DNA from: Komagataeibacter xylinus
Lineage (GTDB): Bacteria > Pseudomonadota > Alphaproteobacteria > Acetobacterales > Acetobacteraceae
NCBI RefSeq assembly: GCF_004302915.1
Contig: NZ_QQBI01000026.1
Span: forward strand, 1-45,512
DNA: 45,512 bases
Reading direction: 5' to 3'
Each line of letters opens with the position of its first letter. Within the stretch, counting starts at the first letter, position 1. The position numbers and the translations under genes are program-made. The notes under the pieces are model-generated. The model searched no databases. It was not told the DNA's origin and saw nothing but the letters and a program-made list of their open reading frames with translations. Of the stretch, positions 7,510 through 16,124 are shown piece by piece.

Positions 7510-9630
7510 TCAATGCGCTGCCATTTTCCTGGCCCAGGCGGCATGAATGCGCGCGCGTTCGGCCGCACTCAGCCCGCCACTGCCAACCGCCGGGGCCGGT
7601 GCAGGCGAAGCACTTGCCCGCGCATGGCGCCCGTGGCGCACCGGGCGCGTGGCATGCGGCGCAATGCCTGCCGCCGGGTTCTCATTCACATCCCGTATCG
7701 CGCTGGCGCAGGACGAGTTCTTGCCCACGCCGCCTTCAATGGTGGGCAGCAGGCCGATGGGCGAGAACACGAAGCCCGTCAGCACCGAGGCCACGGCACG
7801 GCCGATAATCTCGGCGCCTGGGCGGATATTGGGGCTTTTGAGCGGCCCGGTGATGTAGAGCGGGCCGGGAAAGGACGCAACGGCGAAATGCCGCGAATGC
7901 GTGAGCAGCGTATAGTCGATGGTATTGTTGCTGAACTTGATGTCGCCCTTGCCCACGGTGCGCGTATCGCCCGTCTCGAGCAGCATGGTGCGGGTGTGGA
8001 AGACGCCCTCATTGAGCGGCATGTCGGCTATGAGGCATTTGAGGTCGGTACGCGCGGGCAGGCCAAGGGCGGAAAGCAGCGCCTTGCCCAGTTCCAGCCC
8101 CAGCAGGTCGGGCAGGATGGCCGAAATGTCACCGCCCTCATCCAGCGCCACGGTAATACCACCATTGCCACTGCCCACGATCTGGGCCAGCGACTGGCCA
8201 TGGCCATGCACCATGATGTGCCCGCCAATAATGCCCTGGCCGTGCAGGTTGCGGCCCATGGCCTGCATGAGGCGGGCAAGGTCGATCTGCTCCATGTCGA
8301 TGCGGATGCGCGCATCCACGCCGTTGCCCTGCGGCACGAAGGTGCCGCTACTGGCCAGCCGCCCCCGGCCCACGCCAAAATTCAGGTGATGCACGTCAAT
8401 CGTGCCATCGCGGATATCGGCCAGCACGTCGATATTGTCGAGCGGGACGTGTCGGTTCTCGATATGGTCGCCATGATAGGCGAGATGGACATTGGTGGCC
8501 CTGAGCCTGGGCATGTTGATCGGCGTTGTGGGCAGCACGGCGCCACTGGCCTCATGCGCCTTTGCCTCTGCCGCCTGCTGCGCGGTGGAAGGATGATCGC
8601 CCGGCGTCGCGCCAAAGAAACCACCCAGATCGGCAAGGTCCACGTGGCGGGAGTGCAGGTCGGTATCGACAAAGGTCACGGCCTGGTGCGGGTCCACGCT
8701 GAGCGTGCCGCCCAGGTCGCTGGAGCCGACCGTGCCCTCGAATTCATGAAAGCGCACCCGGCCATCGACATAATCAAGCCCGCCCGCCACATGGTAGGCG
8801 GGAGTTTGCGGAATCACCACGCCGGTCAGCGGGTAAAGCAGCGACATGTCCGGCCCCGCCAGCGTCAGCCGCAGCCGCGCGCCCCGAAACGAGAGCGGAT
8901 CATCCACCGACCCCACCAGCGTCAGCCGCGTGGGGCCGTGGCGCACGTCCACGTCAACCGGGTAGGGCTTTGTGCGGTCCGCCAGCGAGACCAGCGCCCC
9001 ACCCGAGAAATGGCCGATAATCGCCTGCCCGGTATAGGTGCCGCGTATGTCGGCCACGATGCGGGGCTGCACGTCGCCCTTGCCGGGCGTGGTGTGCACT
9101 TGCGCCCGCATGTCGCTGCGCAGGCCCGCATGCACGAGGTGGAGCTGGCCGTCATTGATGTTGAGTTCGCCAATCTGCGGCATGCCGCCCGATGAACTGC
9201 CGCCACTATCAGGAAACTGGTAGTTGGCCCGGCCGCCGCGCTGCGCGTTGAGTTCAACCACCGGCCTGTCGAGTGCGATGACCGGCAGGTCGATCCGCCC
9301 CCCCAGCAGGTGCCACAGGTCGAGGCCCACCGTCAGGTGATCGGCGGTGGCGAAGGGCGGCAGCTTTTCAAACCCGTCCGGCTCGTCAATGCGCACGCCA
9401 TCGGCCCTGACACGGATCACGCGCCCGACATGCACATGCAGGTGGGCCACCGTCACCCTGCGGCCAAGGGCGGCGCCCGCCCTGCGCTCCACGATGGGAA
9501 TGAACCAGTCCCATGACCAGAAGATGACCAGCGCCATGATCGCGACAGCCAGCACCCCCAGAACCGGAAAACGTATCTGTGCCAGCACGCTGCGCCGTGC
9601 CGTGATGTTCCTGGGTTCTGGTTGCGGCAT
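7510..9630 (-). CDS. AsmA-family inner-membrane/periplasmic protein
   Basis: A 706-residue protein with one N-terminal membrane segment (about residues 20-42, FPVLGVLAVAIMALVIFW) followed by a long beta-rich periplasmic part. The start RRAGAALGRRVTVAHLHVHVGR is typical of AsmA proteins, and repeats of 'GxLSxDP' and 'SSGTFVPQGNGVDARIRIDMEQIDLARLM' are visible. Bacterial AsmA-like proteins are proposed to bridge the periplasm and move phospholipids to the outer membrane. The last 60 residues are Ala/Pro/His/Arg-rich. The start ATG at 9630 has only a weak ribosome binding site. It is followed by repeat copy B; ilvD is divergent from it. Confidence 0.8.
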   Translation of the reverse strand: MPQPEPRNITARRSVLAQIRFPVLGVLAVAIMALVIFWSWDWFIPIVERRAGAALGRRVTVAHLHVHVGRVIRVRADGVRIDEPDGFEKLPPFATADHLTVGLDLWHLLGGRIDLPVIALDRPVVELNAQRGGRANYQFPDSGGSSSGGMPQIGELNINDGQLHLVHAGLRSDMRAQVHTTPGKGDVQPRIVADIRGTYTGQAIIGHFSGGALVSLADRTKPYPVDVDVRHGPTRLTLVGSVDDPLSFRGARLRLTLAGPDMSLLYPLTGVVIPQTPAYHVAGGLDYVDGRVRFHEFEGTVGSSDLGGTLSVDPHQAVTFVDTDLHSRHVDLADLGGFFGATPGDHPSTAQQAAEAKAHEASGAVLPTTPINMPRLRATNVHLAYHGDHIENRHVPLDNIDVLADIRDGTIDVHHLNFGVGRGRLASSGTFVPQGNGVDARIRIDMEQIDLARLMQAMGRNLHGQGIIGGHIMVHGHGQSLAQIVGSGNGGITVALDEGGDISAILPDLLGLELGKALLSALGLPARTDLKCLIADMPLNEGVFHTRTMLLETGDTRTVGKGDIKFSNNTIDYTLLTHSRHFAVASFPGPLYITGPLKSPNIRPGAEIIGRAVASVLTGFVFSPIGLLPTIEGGVGKNSSCASAIRDVNENPAAGIAPHATRPVRHGRHARASASPAPAPAVGSGGLSAAERARIHAAWARKMAAH

Positions 9631-9848
9631 TGCTGCTTGTGCTCCTTGTGCAGATGGGGGTCAGCCATCAGATGAACGACTGGCTGCGGGGTGGAGTTGC
9701 GCCCACACCCCCCGCAGCCTTGCACGCCACCGGTTAACGGCTGGTTCAGGCCCGTGCGCTTTGGGGTGGCGCGGGGGGCGTGCGTCCTGTATGCGATCAG
9801 GCAACTTTATCCCCTTCTGTAACCAGATTGACGCGAGAGGTCACTGTC

Positions 9849-11711
9849 ATGCCCGCCTATCGTTCCCGCACTACGACCCATGGCCGCAACATGGCCGGTG
9901 CGCGCAGCCTGTGGCGTGCAACCGGCATGAAGGATGGCGACTTCGGCAAGCCCATCATCGCCATCGCCAATTCGTTCACGCAGTTCGTGCCCGGCCATGT
10001 CCACCTCAAGGATATGGGCCAGCTCGTGGCGGGCGCCGTGGCCGAGGCCGGTGGCATCGGCCGCGAGTTCAACACCATCGCGGTCGATGACGGCATCGCC
10101 ATGGGCCATGGCGGCATGCTGTACAGCCTGCCCTCGCGCGAGCTGATTGCCGATGCGGTGGAATACATGGTCAACGCCCACTGCGCCGATGCGCTGGTGT
10201 GCATCAGCAACTGCGACAAGATCACGCCGGGCATGCTCATGGCGGCGATGCGGCTCAACATCCCCACCATCTTCGTCTCTGGCGGGCCGATGGAAGCGGG
10301 CAAGATCCTCAATAACGGCACCGAGCAGCAGGTCGACCTCATCACCTCGATGGTGGCGGCGGCCAACCCGGATGTGAGCGATGAGCAGTCGGCCACGATC
10401 GAACGCTCCGCCTGCCCCACCTGCGGCTCGTGCTCGGGCATGTTCACCGCCAATTCCATGAACTGCCTGACCGAGGCGCTCGGCCTGGCCCTGCCGGGCA
10501 ATGGCAGCCTTGTCGCCACCCACACCGACCGGCGCGACCTGTTCGAGCGCGCGGGCCGCGACATCGTGGCGCTGGCGAAGCGGTGGTACGAAAACGATGA
10601 TGCCACCGCCCTGCCGCGCGGCATCGCCACCAAGCCCGCGTTTGAAAACGCCATGACGGTCGATATCGCCATGGGTGGCTCGACCAACACCGTGCTGCAC
10701 CTGCTGGCTGCAGCGCACGAGGGCGAAGTGCCCTTCACCATGGCCGATATCGACCGCCTCTCGCGCCGCGTGCCCAACCTGTGCAAGGTCTCGCCCTCGC
10801 GCATGGACATCCATATGGAGGACGTGCACCGCGCGGGTGGCATTCCCGCCATCATGGGCGAACTGGCCCGCATGGGGCTGCTCAACCTGGACGCACCAAG
10901 CGTGCATGCCCCCGATGTCGGCACGGCGCTGGCCCGGTGGGATATCAGCACCGAAACGGCGGATGAGGCAGCCCGCACCTTCTTCAGCGCCGCCCCCGGT
11001 GGCGTGCGCACCACGCAGGCGTTCTCGCAGTCCAGCCGCTACAGGGCGCTTGATACCGACCGGGCGAATGGCGCGATCCGTGATGCGGAGCATGCCTACA
11101 GCCGCGATGGCGGGCTGGCCGTGCTGTTTGGCAACCTGGCCGAGGATGGCGCCATCGTCAAAACCGCTGGCGTGGCTGACAACCTGCTCACCTTCACCGG
11201 GCCGGCCCGCATCTTTGAAAGCCAGGATGCCGCTGTCTCGGCCATCCTCGGCAACGAGATCGTGGCGGGCGACGTGGTGGTGATCCGCTATGAAGGCCCC
11301 AAGGGCGGCCCCGGCATGCAGGAAATGCTGTACCCCACCAGCTACCTCAAATCGAAGGGCCTGGCCGAGAAATGCGCCCTGATTACCGATGGCCGCTTCT
11401 CGGGTGGCAGTTCGGGGCTTTCGATCGGCCATATCTCGCCCGAGGCGGCGGAAGGCGGCATCATCGGCCTGCTGGAGGAAGGGGACACGATCGAGATCGA
11501 CATCCCCAACCGCATCCTGCGCACCACCGTAAGCGATGCCACACTGGCCGCCCGGCGCGACGCGATGGAAGAGCGCGGCGACCGCGCCTGGCAACCTGAC
11601 CGCACCCGCACGGTCTCGGTCGCATTGCAGGCCTATAGCGCGCTGACCACCAGTGCTGCCCGTGGCGCCGTGCGCGACGTCAGCCAGCTTGGCCGCCGCA
11701 CCAGCCGCTAA
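9849..11711 (+). CDS. ilvD: Dihydroxy-acid dehydratase (IlvD)
   Basis: A 620-residue enzyme, matching the usual IlvD length (E. coli about 616). It converts 2,3-dihydroxy-isovalerate and -methylvalerate to the 2-keto acids of valine and isoleucine synthesis. Iron-sulfur cysteines are in [12 protein letters not shown] (near residue 122) and [19 protein letters not shown] (near residue 195). Other signatures are [21 protein letters not shown] and TDGRFSGG...IGHISPEA near the C-terminus. The start [19 protein letters not shown] at 9849 has GAGAGG upstream; an in-frame ATG at 9780 adds 23 non-conserved residues. No other ilv gene is adjacent. It ends at a strong terminator. Confidence 0.97.
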   Translation: MPAYRSRTTTHGRNMAGARSLWRATGMKDGDFGKPIIAIANSFTQFVPGHVHLKDMGQLVAGAVAEAGGIGREFNTIAVDDGIAMGHGGMLYSLPSRELIADAVEYMVNAHCADALVCISNCDKITPGMLMAAMRLNIPTIFVSGGPMEAGKILNNGTEQQVDLITSMVAAANPDVSDEQSATIERSACPTCGSCSGMFTANSMNCLTEALGLALPGNGSLVATHTDRRDLFERAGRDIVALAKRWYENDDATALPRGIATKPAFENAMTVDIAMGGSTNTVLHLLAAAHEGEVPFTMADIDRLSRRVPNLCKVSPSRMDIHMEDVHRAGGIPAIMGELARMGLLNLDAPSVHAPDVGTALARWDISTETADEAARTFFSAAPGGVRTTQAFSQSSRYRALDTDRANGAIRDAEHAYSRDGGLAVLFGNLAEDGAIVKTAGVADNLLTFTGPARIFESQDAAVSAILGNEIVAGDVVVIRYEGPKGGPGMQEMLYPTSYLKSKGLAEKCALITDGRFSGGSSGLSIGHISPEAAEGGIIGLLEEGDTIEIDIPNRILRTTVSDATLAARRDAMEERGDRAWQPDRTRTVSVALQAYSALTTSAARGAVRDVSQLGRRTSR

Positions 11712-11719
11712 AACGGTTC

Positions 11720-11757
11720 GGGGTGCCCCCGCCTGCAGGCGGGCGGCACCCCGTTTT
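11720..11757 (+). terminator. Terminator after ilvD
   Basis: An extended stem: GGGGTGCC (11720-11727) pairs with GGCACCCC (11745-11752), with an inner perfect palindrome CCCGCCTGCAGGCGGG (11728-11743) and a T4 tail. It occupies the place of the GC-arm of the dispersed repeat, whose other half follows directly. Confidence 0.75.
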
Positions 11758-11794
11758 CAAAGCTTTTCGGAAAAAAGCTTCACCGAAAACTTTT
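11757..11794. repeat. Dispersed repeat, copy C (right half)
   Basis: An AAAGCTTTTCGG...AAAAAGCTTC hairpin followed by ACCGAAAACTTTT, i.e. the AT-arm and right terminal repeat of the family. The left half is replaced by the unrelated GC-rich ilvD terminator. It lies between ilvD and the convergent small gene. Confidence 0.7.
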
Positions 11795-11811
11795 GTTTTT
11801 CAAGAGATGCC

Positions 11812-12024
11812 TTACGCGCCCGGCAGGCAGGCCCTGCCGCGCCCCATGCGGCGGAACGTGGCCGTAACATGGTGCCGTAGCGCCGCAAGGTCGGGCAGAA
11901 TGGCGTTATGCAGCGAGCGCACGCTTTCATGCGTGGCATAAAAGCGCAGCGACGTGGCCAACCCGGTGATGATGGCCGCCCCCACGAACACGCCATCAAC
12001 TTCTATAATCTTTGAATCAAACAT
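11812..12024 (-). CDS. Small conserved-looking protein, unknown function
   Basis: A 70-residue protein with a good ribosome binding site (AGGAAG, 5 nt before the ATG at 12024). It starts MFDSKIIEVDGVFVGAAII and continues with RFYATHESVRSLHNAILPDLAALRHH. The mixed pattern (short strand-strand-helix, regular hydrophobic spacing) and codon use look genuine, and I recall similar small proteins of about 60-70 residues in acetic acid bacteria. No catalytic motif is visible. It converges on ilvD. Confidence 0.65.
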   Translation of the reverse strand: MFDSKIIEVDGVFVGAAIITGLATSLRFYATHESVRSLHNAILPDLAALRHHVTATFRRMGRGRACLPGA

Positions 12025-12518
12025 GACTTCCTGCCCTGAACGGCCCTTTGCGCCAGCGCCGTGCGGTTCCCCCCAGGGGGGAAGAAAACCCGCATGCCGG
12101 CCATGGCCTGTTTCTTGCTATTGTCGTAACGCGCCAACGCGGCCCGGGGCGAAGGGTTGCCCGGCGAATTGGCTCTTAAAAACATTTTTTTACAGACACT
12201 TGCGTCCGATTTCGGAGCGCCGCGCCGTATCGTGTTGCCGCATGCTGTAGCATTTGCCGACAAGGATAGAAAGAGCATTATTGTGGCATTTCAAGGGCCG
12301 GTTTTATGGCATGATAAATCGATACTGGAACAATACATGGAAGATATAATATATTTTTAATAAATGCGGAAAGATGGGTTTCAATTACATAGATTTGATA
12401 TGCAACCCTGCCATGAGGCATACCCCGCCTGCCGGGCAGGGCTGGCAAGAAGCCGCACTTCATGACAGGAAAGAGGCCAGAACTGTTTTCCTGACCCTGA
12501 ATACGGACCGCTCCCGCC
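12025..12518. other. Gap with a low-GC core and a weak open frame
   Basis: About 494 bp. The core, roughly 12165-12400, is AT-richer than its surroundings. One forward frame (12157-12360, 67 codons from a TTG) encodes a protein-like stretch (RRIVLPHAVAFADKDRKS, then QYMEDIIYF) but has no plausible ribosome binding site, so it is not called as a gene. It may be the end of an eroded gene. The promoter for the exported protein starting at 12519 is probably in the last 100 bp. Confidence 0.4.
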
Positions 12519-13175
12519 TTGCACCGCCCTGCATGCCTCCCCCACCTGCAACGCCTGCGCCGCCTGATCGGGGCTGCCGGGGCCTGTCTTGCCATGGCCC
12601 TGCCGCCTGCTCCGGGCCATGCGGCACCGGCCTATCCCGCCCCGATCATGGGGCCGCAGACCACGGCCCATGCCTGGGGCATTGAAACCCGCTTTGCCCA
12701 GAGCACACCCTGCCGGGTGGAGATGAGCATCAACCAGACGACCTTCCTGGCGCACATGCCCGAAATGATCCAGGTAGGGCTGTTCAACACGCAGGTAACA
12801 CCCGCGCTGCAAGAACAGATCCCCCATTACCTCATGAACACATTGCAGATCGATGTGACGCCGGGCTTCGTGCATGCGCTCTTTACCCAGCGCGGCGCGC
12901 CCGCAAGCTGCCATTTCGACTGGTTCTACACCGCCCCCGATGGCACCCGCCACCCGATGGTGGGCTTTGACATGACCCGCGCGGCCGATGCGCGGATTGA
13001 CTGGGCGCATCTGCGCTTTGGCGACATGGCGGCGGCCACGCGCAACCCGGTCATCGACCCCCGGTTCGATGCGCTGGTCAATCAGGAGACGGTGGACGTA
13101 ACCATTGCGCTCGGTCGCGCCACGCCAGAGACCGACCTGCCGCCCCCCTCAAACGCGGGCAAGGCCGCGCGGTAA
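12519..13175 (+). CDS. Exported protein of unknown function
   Basis: 218 residues from a TTG. A later in-frame ATG at 12594 would remove most of the signal peptide, so the TTG is preferred although its ribosome binding site is weak. An N-terminal Arg-rich segment followed by LIGAAGACLAMALPPAPGHAAPA is a signal peptide, with likely cleavage after GHA. The mature part has two Cys (in STPCRVEM and APASCHFDWFY) that could form a disulfide. No family is recognised. Confidence 0.6.
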   Translation: MHRPACLPHLQRLRRLIGAAGACLAMALPPAPGHAAPAYPAPIMGPQTTAHAWGIETRFAQSTPCRVEMSINQTTFLAHMPEMIQVGLFNTQVTPALQEQIPHYLMNTLQIDVTPGFVHALFTQRGAPASCHFDWFYTAPDGTRHPMVGFDMTRAADARIDWAHLRFGDMAAATRNPVIDPRFDALVNQETVDVTIALGRATPETDLPPPSNAGKAAR

Positions 13176-13195
13176 CCGGCTGCCCCCGGTTTGAA

Positions 13196-13263
13196 GGTGC
13201 TGTCTTTTTTAAAAAGCATTTGTTTTCAAAGCTTTTTGAAAAAAGATTTGCCAAAAACTTTTA
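13196..13263. repeat. Dispersed two-hairpin repeat, copy D (decayed GC-arm)
   Basis: The left portion is GTGCTGTCTTTTTTAAAAAGC (split GC-arm, poorly paired). It is followed by CAAAGCTTTTTG...AAAAGATTTG and the intact right terminal repeat CCAAAAACTTTTATCATT. It sits between two convergent genes. Confidence 0.7.
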
Positions 13264-13282
13264 TCATTCTTCTTTGCGTGCG

Positions 13283-13465
13283 CTAGGCGGGGTGCTTTAC
13301 GTACTGGAGCACGAGGTCAATCAGGGCTGCTACCAGCAGCAACACCGTCACCACGCGCAGCACCAGCCGCAACCGGCGTTCACGCGGGGTGGGGGCGAGT
13401 TCGCGCCGATTCATGATAAAGGGCTGCGACTGGCGCGGATTGCCTTGATCGGGTCGTTCAGCCAT
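13283..13465 (-). CDS. Small single-pass membrane protein
   Basis: 60 residues from the ATG at 13465. A basic N-terminal half (MNRRELAPTPRERRLRL) is followed by one transmembrane helix (VLRVVTVLLLVAALIDLVL) and a short tail, predicting a cytoplasmic N-terminus. An internal Met (MNRRELAP) could be the true start. No function is recognised. It converges on the exported protein gene, with repeat copy D between. Confidence 0.55.
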   Translation of the reverse strand: MAERPDQGNPRQSQPFIMNRRELAPTPRERRLRLVLRVVTVLLLVAALIDLVLQYVKHPA

Positions 13466-13534
13466 TGCCCTGTTCCACCAGATGTTTCATGGATAAGCCG
13501 CCGTTTTACCAGAACAGATGGATAACACCAGAGC

Positions 13535-14380
13535 GTGCCCCTCCCCTTTCTCCGCCCGCGCATGGCCTGGTCCGCGCTGTTTTTTGCCACGGCCCTTGTC
13601 GCCACCCTGCCCGCACGCGCCGAAGGCTGCGCGGAACTCGGCGCAGGCCAGCAACTGCCCGTGGTGGATAACCCGAAACTGGCGCGTGGGACGCAACTCC
13701 TGTGCAGCACCCGCTTCGCCGTACTGTATTCCGCCCTGGCGCGTGAGCCACTCTGGGCGGCCGAGCACCTCGACACCGCCATGGTCCGCGCCGCCATGCA
13801 GACCCCGCGCGAAGGCGAATTCCACCCCGACACGCGCATTGCCCCCGGCGCGCGCGCACAGCTTGAGGATTACGTGCGCTCCGGCTTCGATCGCGGGCAC
13901 ATGGCCCCCTCGGGCGACATGCCCGACCGGCAGAGCCAGCAGGAAACCTTCGCACTCTCCAACATCGTGCCCCAGCGCGCGGTGCTGAACCGGGGCCGCT
14001 GGGCCGAGATCGAATCCGCCGTGCGGGGCCTCGCCCTGCGCACGGGCAATCTTTACGTGGTCACCGGCCCGGCTTTCCACGCAAGCAGCCTGTCGGCCAT
14101 CGGGCCAGACCGGGTGCTGGTGCCCACCTCTACATGGAAGGCGGTCTATGACCCCCACAGGCAGCTATCGGGCGTGTATGTCTGCCACAATGTGGCGCGC
14201 AGCCCCGGTTGCAGCCATGTCAGCGTGGCGGAACTGACCCGTATCACCGGCGTCGATCCCTTCCCCGCGCTGCCAGCCAGCGTCAAGCAGAGCTGCATGG
14301 CGCTGCCGCTTGGCCATGCGCGCGCGACCACGAAGCACGCGCGGCGGCATACCCGGCGGCGTGTGTATTATCGCTGGTAA
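13535..14380 (+). CDS. Secreted DNA/RNA non-specific endonuclease (NUC1 family)
   Basis: 281 residues from a GTG; an ATG 27 bp later is also possible but loses the basic n-region (RPR). The signal peptide is MAWSALFFATALVATLPARA. The catalytic motif FDRGHMAPSGDMPD (His122 as general base, family consensus DRGHM) is present, followed by the metal-binding Asn helix in SNIVPQRAVLNRGRWAEIE and by LYVVTGPAF. Family members cut single- and double-stranded DNA and RNA with a divalent metal. Periplasmic or extracellular action, in nutrient scavenging or DNA clearance, is inferred from the signal peptide. The basic C-terminus (ATTKHARRHTRRRVYYRW) may bind nucleic acid. Confidence 0.88.
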   Translation: MPLPFLRPRMAWSALFFATALVATLPARAEGCAELGAGQQLPVVDNPKLARGTQLLCSTRFAVLYSALAREPLWAAEHLDTAMVRAAMQTPREGEFHPDTRIAPGARAQLEDYVRSGFDRGHMAPSGDMPDRQSQQETFALSNIVPQRAVLNRGRWAEIESAVRGLALRTGNLYVVTGPAFHASSLSAIGPDRVLVPTSTWKAVYDPHRQLSGVYVCHNVARSPGCSHVSVAELTRITGVDPFPALPASVKQSCMALPLGHARATTKHARRHTRRRVYYRW

Positions 14381-14400
14381 GATAACGTTGATAAAAAAAT

Positions 14401-14477
14401 AAAAGTTTTTGGGTGCCGCCTTTTTTCAAAAAGGCGGCGTTCCTTGAAGCTTTTTGAAAAAAGCTTCACCAAAAACT
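14401..14477. repeat. Dispersed two-hairpin repeat, copy E (complete)
   Basis: The left terminal repeat AAAAGTTTTTGG is at 14401-14412. The GC-arm is GCCGCCTTTTTTC...AAAGGCGGC, the AT-arm is GAAGCTTTTTG...AAAAGCTTC, and the right terminal repeat is CCAAAAACT. It lies 20 bp after the endonuclease stop and 60 bp before the next gene on the same strand. Confidence 0.88.
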
Positions 14478-14537
14478 CCTGCTTGTTCGTGGGCTGATTT
14501 TGCACCTGCCTGCAAGGACCATTCTGGAGAAGGAGAC

Positions 14538-14807
14538 ATGACCATGACCGCCCACTCCCCCGCCCTTGTGCCCTTTGCCGATAACAGCGCCAGCCGCACC
14601 ATTGGCGGCATGACAGTGGAAAACGGCACCGACAGCATCGCGTTCTATGGCCAGACGGATTTCAGTCGCGACAAGGCCGGGCTGGCCCGCGCACAGGCGT
14701 TGCTGACGTTCATGCAACAGGTGGTCACGACGCTTGAGGCCCAGAAAGACCTGCCCGATGCCCTGCCACCGCGCAAACCCGCCAAGGTGGACAATCCCTT
14801 CGTGTAA
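14538..14807 (+). CDS. Small protein, unknown function
   Basis: 89 residues. An ideal ribosome binding site (GGAGAAGGAGAC) precedes the ATG at 14538, which decides this start over an upstream in-frame start at 14454 inside the repeat. The sequence has no signal peptide or membrane segment. It contains TIGGMTVENGTDSIAFYGQT followed by an amphipathic helix (DKAGLARAQALLTFMQQVVTTLE) and ends KVDNPFV. Its character looks genuine but no family is recognised. It converges on rpsI. Confidence 0.7.
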   Translation: MTMTAHSPALVPFADNSASRTIGGMTVENGTDSIAFYGQTDFSRDKAGLARAQALLTFMQQVVTTLEAQKDLPDALPPRKPAKVDNPFV

Positions 14808-14822
14808 AACCTCCCAAACGCA

Positions 14823-14858
14823 CAACGGGGCCGGTCCATTGCTGGACCGACCCCGTTG
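14823..14858. terminator. Hairpin between convergent small gene and rpsI
   Basis: CAACGGGG/CCCCGTTG with inner GGTCCA/TGGACC and a 4-nt loop; a long, nearly perfect stem. There is no clear T-run on either side, so termination strength is uncertain. It could serve both directions. Confidence 0.6.
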
Positions 14859-14867
14859 AAAAACCTG

Positions 14868-14894
14868 TTCCCCGCAGCACAGGGCTGCGGGGAA
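14868..14894 (-). terminator. Terminator of the rplM-rpsI operon
   Basis: An 11-bp stem TTCCCCGCAGC/GCTGCGGGGAA just after the rpsI stop. On the minus strand it is followed by CAGG and a T5 run. Confidence 0.65.
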
Positions 14895-14901
14895 AACCGG
14901 A

Positions 14902-15405
14902 TCAGCGCTTGCTGAACTGGAAGGAACGGCGGGCCTTGGCGCGGCCGTACTTCTTGCGTTCAACAACACGCGAATCGCGCGTCAGGAAGCCAGCAGCCTT
15001 CAGGATGCTGCGCAGCGCGGGCTCGTAGTGGGTCAGCGCACGGCTGATGCCATGACGGACCGCACCGGCCTGGCCGGACAGACCACCACCAACGACGGTG
15101 CAGTACACGTCGAACTGGTTGTAGCGGTCAGCCACGAGGAAAGGCTGCGTGATCAGCATGCGCAGCACGGGGCGCGCGAAGTAGGTGCCGACCGGACGGC
15201 CATTGACGATGATGTCGCCCTTGCCCGGCTTGATCCACACGCGGGCCACGGCATCCTTACGGCGACCGGTGGCGTAGGCACGACCCTGCGCATCGCGCTT
15301 GGCTTCGTAAACCGGAGCAGCTTCCTGCGAGGACGTCACCTGGCCAGAAGCAACGGCTTCCTTGAGGTCAGCAAGCGTGCCTGTACGTTCTTGGGTTTCA
15401 GACAT
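14902..15405 (-). CDS. rpsI: Ribosomal protein uS9
   Basis: 167 residues. The core is [20 protein letters not shown] (residues 46-65), followed by [11 protein letters not shown] and [14 protein letters not shown]. The C-terminal tail [17 protein letters not shown] reaches the P-site tRNA. The N-terminal 40 residues are a variable extension common in alphaproteobacterial S9. It is cotranscribed with rplM, 5 bp upstream. Confidence 0.97.
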   Translation of the reverse strand: MSETQERTGTLADLKEAVASGQVTSSQEAAPVYEAKRDAQGRAYATGRRKDAVARVWIKPGKGDIIVNGRPVGTYFARPVLRMLITQPFLVADRYNQFDVYCTVVGGGLSGQAGAVRHGISRALTHYEPALRSILKAAGFLTRDSRVVERKKYGRAKARRSFQFSKR

Positions 15406-15410
15406 GTGGT

Positions 15411-15893
15411 TCAGCCCCCGACCTTCTGGGTGTTGACGGCATTCTTGCGGTTGAGCGATGCAACATCGAGAACCTGCGGCTTCTGCCCCTCATGCGGGTG
15501 CTCGGCGCCGGCATAGACATACAGGTGCTTCATCTGCGCGCGCTGCAGCGGGCCGCGCGTGATCATGCGCTCGACCGCCTTGCGCACGACATGGCCGGGG
15601 TTCTTGCCGGTCAGGCGCTGGGTGATGGTGCGCTCCTTGATCCCGCCGGGGTAGCCGGTGTGATAATGGAACAGCTTCTGGTCAACCTTGTTGCCGGTCA
15701 GGCGAACCTTCTCGGCGTTGATGATGACGATATTGTCGCCACAATCAACGTGCGGGGTGAACTGCGGCTTGTGCTTGCCGCGCAGGCGCTGGGCAACGAT
15801 GGCGGCCAGACGGCCCAGAACGAGGCCCTCGGCGTCGATCAGGGTCCAGCCACGCGTCACCTCGGCGGGCTTCAGCGAAAGTGTGGTCTTCAT
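15411..15893 (-). CDS. rplM: Ribosomal protein uL13
   Basis: 160 residues. It starts [20 protein letters not shown] and has [19 protein letters not shown] and the signature [18 protein letters not shown], then [13 protein letters not shown] and [16 protein letters not shown]. It is first in the rplM-rpsI operon; expression of the pair is normally autogenously balanced with ribosome assembly. Confidence 0.97.
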   Translation of the reverse strand: MKTTLSLKPAEVTRGWTLIDAEGLVLGRLAAIVAQRLRGKHKPQFTPHVDCGDNIVIINAEKVRLTGNKVDQKLFHYHTGYPGGIKERTITQRLTGKNPGHVVRKAVERMITRGPLQRAQMKHLYVYAGAEHPHEGQKPQVLDVASLNRKNAVNTQKVGG

Positions 15894-16015
15894 GGATCTA
15901 GTGTTCCGTCCAGTAATGTAGCGGTAACAGGTGGCGCGTTATCAGCCGCATCATGTGCAAACGTCAAGCACATAATCCCGCAACGGCGGCATTTTTCCGC
16001 TAAAAAATCGTGTGT

Positions 16016-16029
16016 GGTATCATGATACC
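16016..16029. promoter_or_regulatory. Perfect palindrome GGTATCATGATACC
   Basis: A 14-bp perfect palindrome in the 231-bp region between the divergent rplM-rpsI operon and the envelope protein gene at 16125. It is about 123 bp from the rplM start and 95 bp from the other. It is a candidate operator by symmetry only. Confidence 0.35.
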
Positions 16030-16124
16030 GCCACCTTTCGCATCACGACCTTTCCACGGGCGATTGCCGAGGGGGGGCACAATGCGATAGCAGTCAGTTC
16101 AAGGTCATTACGGATATCAGCCTC

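Noticed and set aside
9807-11594. 595-codon open frame antisense to ilvD
   Set aside because: Same GC-skew artefact; ilvD has all family motifs on the plus strand.
13535-14380. Endonuclease as part of a defence or toxin module
   Set aside because: It has a signal peptide and no immunity or restriction partner; secreted nuclease is the simpler reading.
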